This document shows positions 1 to 8,699 of a stretch of DNA of 64,000 nucleotides, one piece after another (the stretch's first letter is position 1; every line of letters begins with the position of its first letter). Source of the stretch: Gammaproteobacteria bacterium (lineage in GTDB: Bacteria; Pseudomonadota; Gammaproteobacteria; Acidithiobacillales; Acidithiobacillaceae); contig JAMCRJ010000051.1 in NCBI GenBank assembly GCA_023381645.1, forward strand, positions 79,638 through 143,637, given 5' to 3'. Made by a program: the position numbers and the translations under genes. The notes under the pieces are model-generated. The model searched no databases. It saw only the letters and a list, made by a program, of their open reading frames with translations, and was not told the DNA's origin.

Positions 1-127
1 TCCTCGTCAGCGTAAACGTTGTTTGACCTACGGAGGAATACTGATGTGGCATCTTCTGTTCCGGCCAACACATTGGGGCCTGCCGGGGAAGTGCAGTCAA
101 TAAACGAGCACCTATTTTGGAGATTAC
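1..127. other. leader region before the LPS genes; possible end of an upstream gene
   Basis: No complete gene is visible. The second forward frame is open from the window edge to a TAA at 101-103, so the last about 33 residues of an upstream gene may lie here. Alternatively the ATG at 44, which follows a good GGAGGA ribosome site at 32-37, could start a 19-residue peptide. Neither can be decided without upstream sequence. A GGAG at 119-122 serves the GTG start at 128. Confidence 0.3.
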
Positions 128-904
128 GTGGCCGTGGCTGCTAGCGCTCTATCCGTTATTTATATTGCCAGAGATGCTGGGCGTATGCTGCGTGCATCAC
201 TGGCCAGCGTGGTGCCGTTGGGTGCAGAAATTATTCTGGTCGATAGTGGTTCCACGGATGATACGCTGACCATCGCTACGGAAATGGGTGTAACGATCAT
301 TCAAAGGCCCTGGCACGGTTTTGGTGCGCAACGGCAGTTTGCCGTGGAGTCGGCAGCAAATGACTGGATACTGATGCTGGATGCGGATGAAATTTTGCGC
401 GATCAGGCGCGTTCTGCCATTGTGGATGTGGTGCGGAGTAGCGACTCTCATGTTGCTTATGCGCTAAGGCGTTATAATTTCCTTCACGGCAAGGCCATAC
501 GCCACGGAGACTGGGGCCGGGATTATGTGGTGAGGCTTTTTAACCGGCGCTATGGGCATTATCGTCCCGAGGATACGGTGCATGAAAGCTGGTATGGTCA
601 GGGGGAGACGCGACGTATGCCAGGATATATCCTGGACCATCATTCTTTCCCGAGCTATGCGGATATGCTGGATAAACTGCGCCGCTACGCTGCGCTCAAT
701 GCCCAGCAGGTCCACCAGCGCGGCAAAGTGCTCCATGCTTACATGCCCATGACCCACGCGCTGGCGGCTTTTGGGCGCGGCTATTTCTGGCGTCTGGGAT
801 TTCTCGATGGTGTGGAAGGTGCCGCCATTGCCTGGACCACGGCGCTGGGCGCTTTCATGAAATACGCCATGGCGCTGGAACTCAGGGATCCACGTCAGCA
901 ATGA
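128..904 (+). CDS. family 2 glycosyltransferase, LPS core (WaaE/KdtX type)
   Basis: Likely transfers a sugar from a nucleotide-sugar donor to the inner LPS core on the cytoplasmic face of the inner membrane. The 258-residue protein has a single GT-A domain: the donor-binding segment DSGSTDDT lies at residues 39-46 and the metal/donor motif DADE at 85-88. The C-terminal hydrophobic stretch could associate with the membrane. The GTG start is chosen because GGAG lies 5 bases upstream. Its stop overlaps the heptosyltransferase start by 4 bases, which supports an LPS role. WaaE-type beta-1,4-glucosyltransferase is the closest family by eye; the exact sugar and acceptor are inference. Confidence 0.8.
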   Translation: MAVAASALSVIYIARDAGRMLRASLASVVPLGAEIILVDSGSTDDTLTIATEMGVTIIQRPWHGFGAQRQFAVESAANDWILMLDADEILRDQARSAIVDVVRSSDSHVAYALRRYNFLHGKAIRHGDWGRDYVVRLFNRRYGHYRPEDTVHESWYGQGETRRMPGYILDHHSFPSYADMLDKLRRYAALNAQQVHQRGKVLHAYMPMTHALAAFGRGYFWRLGFLDGVEGAAIAWTTALGAFMKYAMALELRDPRQQ

Positions 905-1953
905 AGATTCTGTTGCTGCGCCTGAGTTCCATGGGCGACGTGCTGCATACCCTGCCAGCGGTGACGGATATGTGGCAGGCCCGTCCGGACCTATGCTTAC
1001 ACTGGTTGATTGAGCCCGCATTCGCGCCCATCGCCCAGCTGCATCCCGGGGTCACACGGGTGATTCCCTTCTCTCTGCGCGTTCATAAAGAACGGTGGCG
1101 AGGCTTGGCGGCTGCGCTGCGGGACTTACGCCGGAGTCTACAGGGCGAGCATTACGAGCACATTCTCGACGCCCAGGGCCTCTACAAAAGCGCCTTGCTG
1201 GGCCGTCTGGGTGGTGCGCCACTGTGGGGTCTGGATGCCGCCAGTGCCCGCGAACCGGGTGCCACCCGGCTTTATCATCGCCGGTTCCGCGTGGCCTGGG
1301 GACAGCCCGCCATAAGCCGGAATCGCCAACTGTTCGCGCAGGCTTTGGATTACTCCTTACCGGAAACGCCGCCAGATTATGGTTTGCAGGGGGCCGCCGG
1401 GTGCCTGCGTAAAGATACGCTGGCGCAGCGTTGGGGTGAATTGGTGCAGCAACCCTTTGTGCTGGGTTTTCACGGGACCTCGCGGGAAAACAAGGAGTGG
1501 CAGGAAGACCACTGGCGGGCATTGGCCGCCCGGTTGCGGCAGGCGGGATTGCGTTTGTTGCTGCCCGCCGGCAATGCGCGGGAGGCAGCGCGGGCGCAGC
1601 GGATCGCGACACAGGCGGCCAATGTGCTGGCGCTGCCCGCTCTTACCTTGCTGGACCTCGCCGCTTTGATCGTGCGGGCTGATGCCTATATCGGTATGGA
1701 TACAGGCCTTTCTTATCTGGCCCGTGCCTTGGGGTTGGCGGGGGTTACTTTGTACGGACCGACGGCCAGGGGGCGGTTTTCTGCGGCGGAGAACCGTCAG
1801 ACCAGCCTGCAAAGTCCCGAGCCTTGCTCGCCTTGCGGTAAATCCCGATGCCCGTTGCCGGAAGCGAAAAATGGCCTGATACTCTGCCAGCAGGCGTTAC
1901 GCCCGGAGCAGGTCTGGATGGCCTTATCCCCTTTGCTGGAGCACCGATCATGA
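901..1953 (+). CDS. waaC: lipopolysaccharide heptosyltransferase I
   Basis: Adds the first L-glycero-D-manno-heptose to Kdo2-lipid A (GT9, GT-B fold). The 350-residue protein opens with the family signature MKILLLRLSSMGDVLHTLPA, and its donor-binding C-terminal half carries MDTGLSYLARALG at about residues 266-278. Late cysteines (CSPCGKSRCP, about 309-318) are common in this family. The length matches WaaC and WaaF; the N-terminal motif favours WaaC. It overlaps the upstream glycosyltransferase and the downstream phosphatase gene by 4 bases each, indicating a translationally coupled operon. Confidence 0.88.
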   Translation: MKILLLRLSSMGDVLHTLPAVTDMWQARPDLCLHWLIEPAFAPIAQLHPGVTRVIPFSLRVHKERWRGLAAALRDLRRSLQGEHYEHILDAQGLYKSALLGRLGGAPLWGLDAASAREPGATRLYHRRFRVAWGQPAISRNRQLFAQALDYSLPETPPDYGLQGAAGCLRKDTLAQRWGELVQQPFVLGFHGTSRENKEWQEDHWRALAARLRQAGLRLLLPAGNAREAARAQRIATQAANVLALPALTLLDLAALIVRADAYIGMDTGLSYLARALGLAGVTLYGPTARGRFSAAENRQTSLQSPEPCSPCGKSRCPLPEAKNGLILCQQALRPEQVWMALSPLLEHRS

Positions 1954-2630
1954 AACACCCCCTGGTGCTCCCGCCGGATGAGCGCCGCCGCTACCGGCGG
2001 CACCAGTTCTGGACGGATCACGGCATTTTCCGCGAACTGTTTTATGCGAACTTTCACGAGATTGCGCCAGGGGTGTTTCGCTCGGCCCAGCCGTCACCCG
2101 TCCAGTTACGGCGCTGGCAGCAAAAACATGGTCTCTGCACGGTATTGAACCTGCGTGCTCCGGCACCCCACGAACCCCATTGTCGTCTGGAGCAGGAGAC
2201 TTGTGATGCCCTGGGTATGACGCATTTGACCCTGCACGGCTTCGGCTCCCGGGATCTGCCGGAACGCGACAAGTTGTTGGCGGGCATAGAGGTGCTGGAT
2301 CAATTACCCCAACCTTTTTTGCTGCACTGCAAATCCGGCGCGGATCGGGCCGGTTTCATCAGCGTACTGTATCTGCATCTGGTGCTGGGGACACCCCTCA
2401 GCGAGGCGCGACGGCAACTGCGTTTGTGGCCTTTCGGTCATATCCGGCATGCCAATACCGGCATTCTCGACTGGTTTTTCATCAGTTACCACGATGCTGC
2501 CGCCCGCCAGCCCGGCCTGACCCTGCGTGACTGGATACAGGACGGGTATGACCGCGAGCTCGTCCTGAAAAGCTTTCGGCCCTGGTATCGTCTGGATTGG
2601 CTGACCGACCGAATTTTGCGCCGCGAATGA
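1950..2630 (+). CDS. CX5R (dual-specificity-type) phosphatase in the LPS operon
   Basis: The 226-residue protein carries the cysteine-phosphatase loop HCKSGADR at residues 126-133, with Cys127 as the predicted nucleophile and Arg133 as the phosphate binder. The conserved start VFRSAQPSP near residue 40 is typical of bacterial dual-specificity-like phosphatases. There is no signal peptide or membrane segment. The ATG at 1950 is preferred to in-frame upstream starts because it overlaps the waaC stop in an ATGA. The gene is coupled to waaC and waaA on both sides, so a substrate linked to LPS core assembly (a phosphosugar, lipid or protein) is a reasonable inference. The true substrate cannot be read from the sequence. 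Confidence 0.75.
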   Translation: MKHPLVLPPDERRRYRRHQFWTDHGIFRELFYANFHEIAPGVFRSAQPSPVQLRRWQQKHGLCTVLNLRAPAPHEPHCRLEQETCDALGMTHLTLHGFGSRDLPERDKLLAGIEVLDQLPQPFLLHCKSGADRAGFISVLYLHLVLGTPLSEARRQLRLWPFGHIRHANTGILDWFFISYHDAAARQPGLTLRDWIQDGYDRELVLKSFRPWYRLDWLTDRILRRE

Positions 2631-3880
2631 TGAGCCGCCGCCTCTACGCCTTTCTGCTCTGGCTGCTCAGCCCTGTTGTTCTGGGCTTTGCCCTCTGGCG
2701 GGCCTGGCGACAACCTGCCTACCGCGAGCGCTGGTGGGAGCGTTTCGGCTGGGGGCCGCGCCGTTCGGATCGGCCTATCTGGATTCATGCGGTGAGTGTG
2801 GGGGAGACCATCGCGGCGATTCCCCTGGTGCGGGCTTTGCAGGCACGTTATCCGGAGGTGCCCATTCTGATGACCAGCACCACGCCGACGGGAGCCGCTG
2901 TAGTCAGTCAGCGCTTGGGTACGGAAGTGCTGCGGTCTTACCTGCCTTATGACCTGTCCGCGGCGGTCACGCGCTTTTTGCGCCGCCAGCGACCGCGCCT
3001 GGGGATTATCATGGAAACGGAGATCTGGCCCAATCTCTGCCATTCGGCCAGCCGCGAGGGCGTGCCCCTGATGCTGGCCAATGCCCGACTCTCGCAGCGC
3101 TCGCTTCGGGGTTACGCCCGTTTCCGGACGCTCTTTGCCCCCGCATTGGCCAGTATGAGCGCCATTGCGGCCCAGAGTTCGGAGGATGCGGCGGCTTTTC
3201 GCCGCCTGGGGGCAGAGCATGTGGTGGTGACCGGTAATATCAAATATGACCTGCCGGAACCCGTCGCCGCGCGGGAGCGGGGGCGCCAGTGGCAGCAGCG
3301 CTTCGGTGGGCGGCGGGTCTGGGTATTCGCTTCTACGCATGCCGGTGAGGAGCAGATGGCGCTGGCGGCGCTGGAAGCGTTGCAGCGCCAATGGCCGGAC
3401 CTGCTGCTGGTGCTGATTCCCCGCCATCCCTCGCGGCGACTGGAAGTGATGGCACGCATGCAGGCAAAGGGGGTGTCCTTTGCCGCGCGCTCGCGTGCTG
3501 AGGACGTGGGGGGGCGCGCGGTTTTTCTGATAGATACACTGGGTGAGGTGATGGACTTCTACGCGGCGGCAGATGTGGTGACCATCGGTGGCAGTTTTGT
3601 GCCGGCGGGGGGGCATAATCCCCTGGAAGCTGCAGCACTGGCCCGCCCGGTTACCTTCGGCCCGTATATGGATAATTTTAAGGGCATCACCCAGGATTTG
3701 CTGGCGGCCAACGCTGCGGTTCAGGTGGTGGATGTCGAGGCCCTGGTCGCGCGGTTGGGGGCGTGGTTGACTACCCAGGAGTCAGCGACAGAGATGGGCG
3801 ATCGGGCCCTGGCGTTTCTGCAGCAGCAGCGTGGCGCGCTGGGGCGTACTTTTTCCCTGCTGGATCATCTCGTTCCGTAA
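2627..3880 (+). CDS. waaA: 3-deoxy-D-manno-octulosonic acid (Kdo) transferase
   Basis: Transfers Kdo from CMP-Kdo to lipid IVA (GT30). The 417-residue protein begins with a membrane anchor (about residues 4-22), has the catalytic-region motif METEIWPN at about 129-136 and the C-terminal donor-site motif GGHNPLE at about 328-334. Length fits WaaA. The start is placed at ATG 2627, which overlaps the phosphatase stop; a second ATG at 2630 is equally possible. An in-frame upstream ATG at 2597 lies inside the phosphatase and is unlikely. Only 5 bases separate its stop from the convergent acyltransferase gene. Whether it adds one or two Kdo residues cannot be told. Confidence 0.9.
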   Translation: MMSRRLYAFLLWLLSPVVLGFALWRAWRQPAYRERWWERFGWGPRRSDRPIWIHAVSVGETIAAIPLVRALQARYPEVPILMTSTTPTGAAVVSQRLGTEVLRSYLPYDLSAAVTRFLRRQRPRLGIIMETEIWPNLCHSASREGVPLMLANARLSQRSLRGYARFRTLFAPALASMSAIAAQSSEDAAAFRRLGAEHVVVTGNIKYDLPEPVAARERGRQWQQRFGGRRVWVFASTHAGEEQMALAALEALQRQWPDLLLVLIPRHPSRRLEVMARMQAKGVSFAARSRAEDVGGRAVFLIDTLGEVMDFYAAADVVTIGGSFVPAGGHNPLEAAALARPVTFGPYMDNFKGITQDLLAANAAVQVVDVEALVARLGAWLTTQESATEMGDRALAFLQQQRGALGRTFSLLDHLVP

Positions 3881-3885
3881 GCGCT

Positions 3886-4794
3886 TTAATAGGGATGGTC
3901 CCAGCCTTCCGGCTGATCCTTGAAACGACGGTGAACCCACCAGTACTGTTCAGGGGCTTTACGGATGGCAGTCTCCAGTGCCGCATTCATCGCCGTGGCA
4001 TCGGCTTTGGCATCCCCGCTCGGGAAGGATTCCGGCATGGGCACAATCTCGATACGAAAACCCTCACCGTACGGTAGCCGATAGGCGAAGAGTCCGAACA
4101 CTGGGCTTCCGCGCCGCGCCGCCAGCCGGCCCAGCAAAGGTGTGGTGCAGGCAGGACGGCCAAAGAACGGGGCATAATCCCCTTCGCGCGGATCGACGTT
4201 CTGATCCGGAAGAATGCCGATGACTTTTCCTTGCTGCAGCGCGTGGAGCAGGGGGCGGATACCTCCCTCCTTGGGGACCAACTGCGCACCACTGCGCCCG
4301 CGGCCAGCCACAATGCGTGCGTTGACAGCCGGATTGCGGGTTTCCATGTAGAGTACGGTTACCGGCCAGCGTTGCCCGATGTAGAGCACCGCGGCTTCCC
4401 AGGCCCCGAGGTGCGCGGTGAAGAGAATCACCCCATGTCCTTTGGCTAAAGCGGCGTCCACCAGATCGTCCCCACGCACTTCGCGGATCAGGCCGAGGGC
4501 GCGGGGCAAGGGCCAGTACCACAGTGGTCCCAATTCCAGGGCCGCCTGGCCCAATGCCCGGAAATGCGCGCGCCGCAGAGTATGCCCCTGGGCCAGACGC
4601 ATCATGGGGAAAGCAATGGCGAGGTTGGCGTCCACCACCTTGCGCGCCCGTGTCATACTGAGCCGCACCAGATCACCGAGCATTGCACCGAGAGACGCAC
4701 GCCAACGCCGCGGCAGGTAACCCGCCCCGCGCAGAATGCCCGCTGCCAGCGTGGCCACTGTCTTTTGCTTCAGGTTACCCTGCACCTCTGTCAC
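3886..4794 (-). CDS. lipid A late acyltransferase (LpxL/HtrB family)
   Basis: Predicted inner-membrane enzyme that moves an acyl chain from acyl-ACP onto Kdo2-lipid IVA. The 302-residue protein has the LpxL-family HX4E catalytic pair His128/Glu133 (HLGAWE) and the conserved segments LPDQN and WVHRRFK near the C terminus. An N-terminal hydrophobic segment anchors it. It lies tail to tail with waaA, so the Kdo transferase and the acyltransferase that uses its product are neighbours on opposite strands. It could be the last gene of the minus-strand comF-trmL-ovoA-ovoB unit (74-base gap) or have its own promoter. LpxL versus LpxM specificity is not resolvable. Confidence 0.85.
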   Translation of the reverse strand: MTEVQGNLKQKTVATLAAGILRGAGYLPRRWRASLGAMLGDLVRLSMTRARKVVDANLAIAFPMMRLAQGHTLRRAHFRALGQAALELGPLWYWPLPRALGLIREVRGDDLVDAALAKGHGVILFTAHLGAWEAAVLYIGQRWPVTVLYMETRNPAVNARIVAGRGRSGAQLVPKEGGIRPLLHALQQGKVIGILPDQNVDPREGDYAPFFGRPACTTPLLGRLAARRGSPVFGLFAYRLPYGEGFRIEIVPMPESFPSGDAKADATAMNAALETAIRKAPEQYWWVHRRFKDQPEGWDHPY

Positions 4795-4868
4795 TTTTCT
4801 CTGGTCTCCTCCGCTCGGTGGAACGTATTGTAGGGCAGGGCAAGACGTTCCGATACCGTCGTCCCGGA

Positions 4869-6026
4869 CTAGCGGAGCAATGCCTGTCGCAACCGCCCCA
4901 GCCCTTCTTCCAGCATGCTTCGGGGGGTGGCAAAGTTCAGTCGCACGAAACCCTCGCCACCCGGTCCGAAACTGGGTCCGGGATTGAGGCCGAGACCTGC
5001 CTGCAACAGGTGCCGTGCAAGCGACTCATCGTTGCCATAATGATGCACATCCAGCCAGGCGAGGTACCCGAACTCCGGTTGCCGGTAGCTGACTTCGGGT
5101 AGCTCCCGCATCAGGTATTCGCTGATGAAACGGGCGTTGTCCGCGAGATAACCGCGCAATGCGGCCTGCCACTCCGCACCGTATCGCCAGGCGCTGGTCA
5201 TGGCGGTCAGGGCGAAGAGGTTGGTGTGCTGAATCTGGCTGCGCCGGACTTCGGTCAGAAAGGTACGACGTAGTCCAGCGTCGGGAATGACGCCAACCCC
5301 GCCACCCAGTCCCGCGAGATTGAAGCTCTTGCCGGCAGAGGTCAGGAGGATCGCGCGCGGGAAGCGGCTGGGGAAAGGGCAGTGCGGATGCTGACTGAGG
5401 TCGGCATGGATTTCATCGCTGACCACCACGCAGCCGGCATCGGCGCAGAGTGTGCCCAGTCGTTGCAGTTCCTCCGGTGTCCAGACTCGCCCCACCGGAT
5501 TGTGGGGCGAGCAGAGGAGCAGCAGCTTCGCCTGCCGGACAGTAGTTTCCAGGGCATCCCAATTCATGCGGTAATGGCCGGTGTCATCCGCGATCAGCGG
5601 GGCCAGCAGCAATTCCCGCCCGTTGTCCTCCACCGCGGTCATGAACGGCGGATAAATGGGAGGCATGACGATGATCGCCTCGCCCGGCCGGGTGAAGGCG
5701 CGTACGGCAGCGTAAAGGGCGGGAACGACCCCGCTGATACAGGCGACCGCGTCGCTTTCCGGCCGCCAGTCATGGCGCCTGGCCAGCCAGTCGGCGGCGG
5801 CCTGCAACATGGTTCCTTCATTGCCAGGATAACCGAAAACGGGGTGATTCAGACGTTCCTGCAAATCGGCAATGACCGCGTCGGGTGCGGCGAAATCCAT
5901 GTCCGCCACCCACATGGGCAGCACTTCAGCGCCAAACCGCTCTGCAGCACCATCCCATTTGAGGGATCCGGTTCTGCGTCGAGAAATGACCCGGTCGAAA
6001 TCGACGCTGCCCCGTTTCGCGCTCAT
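4869..6026 (-). CDS. ovoB: PLP-dependent C-S lyase of ovothiol biosynthesis (OvoB-like; MalY/PatB family)
   Basis: A 385-residue fold-type I PLP enzyme of the MalY/PatB branch: substrate/PLP segment CSPHNPVGR (172-180), SDEIH (203-207) and the Schiff-base lysine Lys233 in TSAGKSFNLAG. By itself it would be called a cystathionine beta-lyase. Its start overlaps the ovoA stop by 4 bases (TCAT at 6023-6026). A PLP sulfoxide lyase, OvoB, is the known partner that cleaves the OvoA product to 5-thiohistidine, so OvoB is the better call. A role in methionine or cysteine metabolism remains possible. Naming rests on context plus family, not on specificity residues. Confidence 0.75.
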   Translation of the reverse strand: MSAKRGSVDFDRVISRRRTGSLKWDGAAERFGAEVLPMWVADMDFAAPDAVIADLQERLNHPVFGYPGNEGTMLQAAADWLARRHDWRPESDAVACISGVVPALYAAVRAFTRPGEAIIVMPPIYPPFMTAVEDNGRELLLAPLIADDTGHYRMNWDALETTVRQAKLLLLCSPHNPVGRVWTPEELQRLGTLCADAGCVVVSDEIHADLSQHPHCPFPSRFPRAILLTSAGKSFNLAGLGGGVGVIPDAGLRRTFLTEVRRSQIQHTNLFALTAMTSAWRYGAEWQAALRGYLADNARFISEYLMRELPEVSYRQPEFGYLAWLDVHHYGNDESLARHLLQAGLGLNPGPSFGPGGEGFVRLNFATPRSMLEEGLGRLRQALLR

Positions 6027-8131
6027 GAGCGCTCCCAGATGGTCACCTGCGCGATACTATGCTGATATTTGCGCGCCGTTTCGCGGATGACGAAGGGCAG
6101 GTCCCGCGGGCTGTCGTCGCACAGACGGAACGATCCGGACAAGATTTCACGCAGGGCGTCGAAGGTACTCAGATTCTCCCCATCTCGTTTGAAACCGCCG
6201 AGCCACTCCGACCGCGCAGTATATTCTTCCAGCCAGGTATAGGGTGAAGTGATGACCAGTAAACCGCCGGGAAGGATGCGGTCGGCGATGTCCTCCAGAA
6301 ATTTGCGGGGATGGTGCAGGCGGTCAATGAGGTTGGCTGCCACTACCAGATCATAGTCCCGGTACAGGGGCTTTAGATTGCAGGCGTCGGCCTGGAAGAA
6401 GTGGACCCGGTCCGCCGTCCCGGTCAGACCCAGGGCAGCGAGATCTGCCATTTGATAGCTTTGCAGTTCACCCTCTTCGGTCAGCGTGTAGGAGAAGTGC
6501 CCGCGCTCGCGCAGTTGCACGCCTACGCTGATGAAGCGTGCCGAAAAGTCGAGGCCGGTGACCTCGGGGCAATGCCTTGCCAGTTCAAAACTACCGCGGC
6601 CTACGGCACAACCAATGTCCAGAGCGCGACGCAAAGGCCTGCCGGCCATAGCCTCCACCGCGATCTCTACGACCTCTGCCGCAAAATTGGCCACCCCATA
6701 GTATTCGCGCCCATAGTGAAGCTCCGCGTATTGAGAGACCAGGGCATCACTCTCATAGACCGGTACCTCGGGCAGCGCATTGGGCGAGGCCACATAACGG
6801 AATCCCGCGTGCTGAAAGAAATGGCGGCGGAAGGCGTAGCGGGCCTCTCGCTGCATTTCGTTGCCGAGGCTGATGAATGAGCCACCCTTGATGATATTGT
6901 GCTGCTGGTCGAAGGTGGGCACCGTGAAGTCATCATAAACCGGATGCACCTCGAAACCGGGAAAGGGATAGATGGGCGTCGCGGTCCATTGCCAGACGTT
7001 GCCGACCACATCGTAGAAATCCCCCTGTTTGAATTGATCCACGGGGCAGGGCGAGCAGCCTGCGGCGAGTCCGATATTGCCGGGTACCGCGTCGTCCCAG
7101 GCATCACTGTCCGCCGGCACGCAGAGATCACGCAACCGCCGCCATTCATCCTCGCTGGGCAGGCGCAGGCTCTGACCGGTGCGGGCCGATTTCCAGCGGC
7201 AGAAGGCATCGGCTTCCAGCGCATTCACTTCCACCGGCCAGTTCCACGGCATGGGGCGCTCCTCCGCGATCAGACGCAACCGCCAGGTGCTCTGATCCGG
7301 GACCCAGAAAGTCGGGTGCCGGGCCTGGCTGAAGCGGCGCCAGCGATCTCCCTCCACGTTCCACCAGCGGCTCTCGCTGTAGCCATCCTGCTCCACGAAA
7401 GCCAGGAACTCCTGATTGCTTACCAAAAAGCGGGAGGCATGAAAGGGCTGCAAAGCCACCTGATGAAGGCCATATTCATTATCCCAGCCATAACGGGGAT
7501 CCCCGCGTTCTTTGCCCAGACGGACGGCACCGCCGGCCACGGCCTGCAGGATATTGTCCGGGGCGGCCCCTGCGAGGGTCCAGGGACGAAAGGCTTCCAC
7601 TGGGCGGACGCGGGACAGGGCCAATTGCCGCATGAGCACCGAACTGGTCTCCAGATGGATGTTTTCATGCTCAATCCCCATGAGGATCACCCACCACGGC
7701 GAATCCCAGGTGATGGGCAAAGACAGAGGCATCTCGCGGATCAGACCGTCCACCAATTCCCGCACCCGCTGCCGGTACTGACGGACGTTGTCGACGGAGG
7801 GCCAGTCGTAGTGGGTTTCGTCCAGGTCGTCCCAGGACATTTCATCGACGCCGACCGCAAAAACGGACTCTAAACGTGGGTCGAGACGCCGTCCGATCAG
7901 TCCGGCTACCTGGAGTTTATTTACATAGAAGGTGGCGCTATGGCCGAAATAAAAGATCAGGGGATGACGCAGGGGAATGGCCTTCTCATACCACGCCGCC
8001 GGTTCCGCCAGGTGATCAAAAAGCTGTTCATACAGCGAAAAAGTCTCGTGAAAGGTCCTGCGAATCTCTTCCCGTTTTTGCTCTGCATGCTCGCCGTCAA
8101 GACGGAGCGCAGCGATACGTGTACGCGCCAT
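6023..8131 (-). CDS. ovoA: 5-histidylcysteine sulfoxide synthase / thiohistidine N-methyltransferase
   Basis: Bifunctional ovothiol enzyme of 702 residues. The N-terminal DinB-like domain contributes the non-haem iron site: HX3HXE at His155-His159-Glu161, with a further His in the segment GHSATFY (64-70). The FGE/sulfatase-modifying domain (about 190-450) carries YDVVGNVWQWT (373-383) and HFFQHAGFRY. The C-terminal SAM methyltransferase domain has DIGCAVGRG at 505-513. OvoA joins cysteine to histidine C5 with O2 to form the sulfoxide; after lyase cleavage the methyltransferase domain makes ovothiol A. All three parts are intact. The ATG follows AGGGGGAA. The domain order separates it from EgtB, which lacks the methyltransferase. 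Confidence 0.92.
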   Translation of the reverse strand: MARTRIAALRLDGEHAEQKREEIRRTFHETFSLYEQLFDHLAEPAAWYEKAIPLRHPLIFYFGHSATFYVNKLQVAGLIGRRLDPRLESVFAVGVDEMSWDDLDETHYDWPSVDNVRQYRQRVRELVDGLIREMPLSLPITWDSPWWVILMGIEHENIHLETSSVLMRQLALSRVRPVEAFRPWTLAGAAPDNILQAVAGGAVRLGKERGDPRYGWDNEYGLHQVALQPFHASRFLVSNQEFLAFVEQDGYSESRWWNVEGDRWRRFSQARHPTFWVPDQSTWRLRLIAEERPMPWNWPVEVNALEADAFCRWKSARTGQSLRLPSEDEWRRLRDLCVPADSDAWDDAVPGNIGLAAGCSPCPVDQFKQGDFYDVVGNVWQWTATPIYPFPGFEVHPVYDDFTVPTFDQQHNIIKGGSFISLGNEMQREARYAFRRHFFQHAGFRYVASPNALPEVPVYESDALVSQYAELHYGREYYGVANFAAEVVEIAVEAMAGRPLRRALDIGCAVGRGSFELARHCPEVTGLDFSARFISVGVQLRERGHFSYTLTEEGELQSYQMADLAALGLTGTADRVHFFQADACNLKPLYRDYDLVVAANLIDRLHHPRKFLEDIADRILPGGLLVITSPYTWLEEYTARSEWLGGFKRDGENLSTFDALREILSGSFRLCDDSPRDLPFVIRETARKYQHSIAQVTIWERS

Positions 8132-8143
8132 GGATTCCCCCTG

Positions 8144-8689
8144 TTATGAACTCTGGGTGTTCTGACCAGTCAGTTTACCACAGGATACCATCTGATCCGG
8201 TGCCGGGGGTGAATGTAGACCACCGCAATAGCCCATCTGCCGCCAAGCCTCGAAGACCGCCACAGCACAGGCGTTGGACAGATTCACGCTGCGCTGGCCG
8301 GGGCGCATGGGCAGGCGCAGTACCTGCCTGGCGGGCAGGCGGTCCAGGAGGCCGGCAGGCAGGCCGCGGGTCTCCGGGCCGAAAAGCAGCGCGTCGCCGG
8401 GCTGGTACGCAACGTCGTGATAGAACTGCGTTCCCTTGGTGCTGAATGCAAAGACATGCGCATCGCCTAAAAATGCCCGGCAGGCCGCCCAGTCCGCATG
8501 GCGATGCACTTGTGCAAATTCGTGGTAATCCAGCCCGGCGCGGCGCAGGCGGCGGTCATCCCAGGCGAAACCCAAAGGCTCGACGAGATGCAGGGTGGCT
8601 CCGGTGTTGGCGCAGAGGCGGATGATATTGCCGGTATTGGGGGGTATCTCCGGCTCATACAGGATGACGTGCAAAAATGACGCAAGCAT
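8144..8689 (-). CDS. trmL: tRNA (cytidine/uridine-2'-O-)-methyltransferase
   Basis: SPOUT-class enzyme that 2'-O-methylates the wobble base of tRNA-Leu isoacceptors. The 181-residue protein begins MLASFLHVILYEPEIPPNTG, the standard TrmL start, and carries the knot motifs FGPETRGLP and LPMRPGQRSVNLSNA. The ATG at 8689 is chosen over a longer in-frame start because it matches the family N terminus and has GAGG 6 bases upstream. It follows comF by 10 bases and precedes ovoA by 12, so all are probably co-transcribed. The last about 20 residues after the conserved core are not typical. Confidence 0.9.
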   Translation of the reverse strand: MLASFLHVILYEPEIPPNTGNIIRLCANTGATLHLVEPLGFAWDDRRLRRAGLDYHEFAQVHRHADWAACRAFLGDAHVFAFSTKGTQFYHDVAYQPGDALLFGPETRGLPAGLLDRLPARQVLRLPMRPGQRSVNLSNACAVAVFEAWRQMGYCGGLHSPPAPDQMVSCGKLTGQNTQSS

Positions 8690-8699
8690 CAATGGCCTC

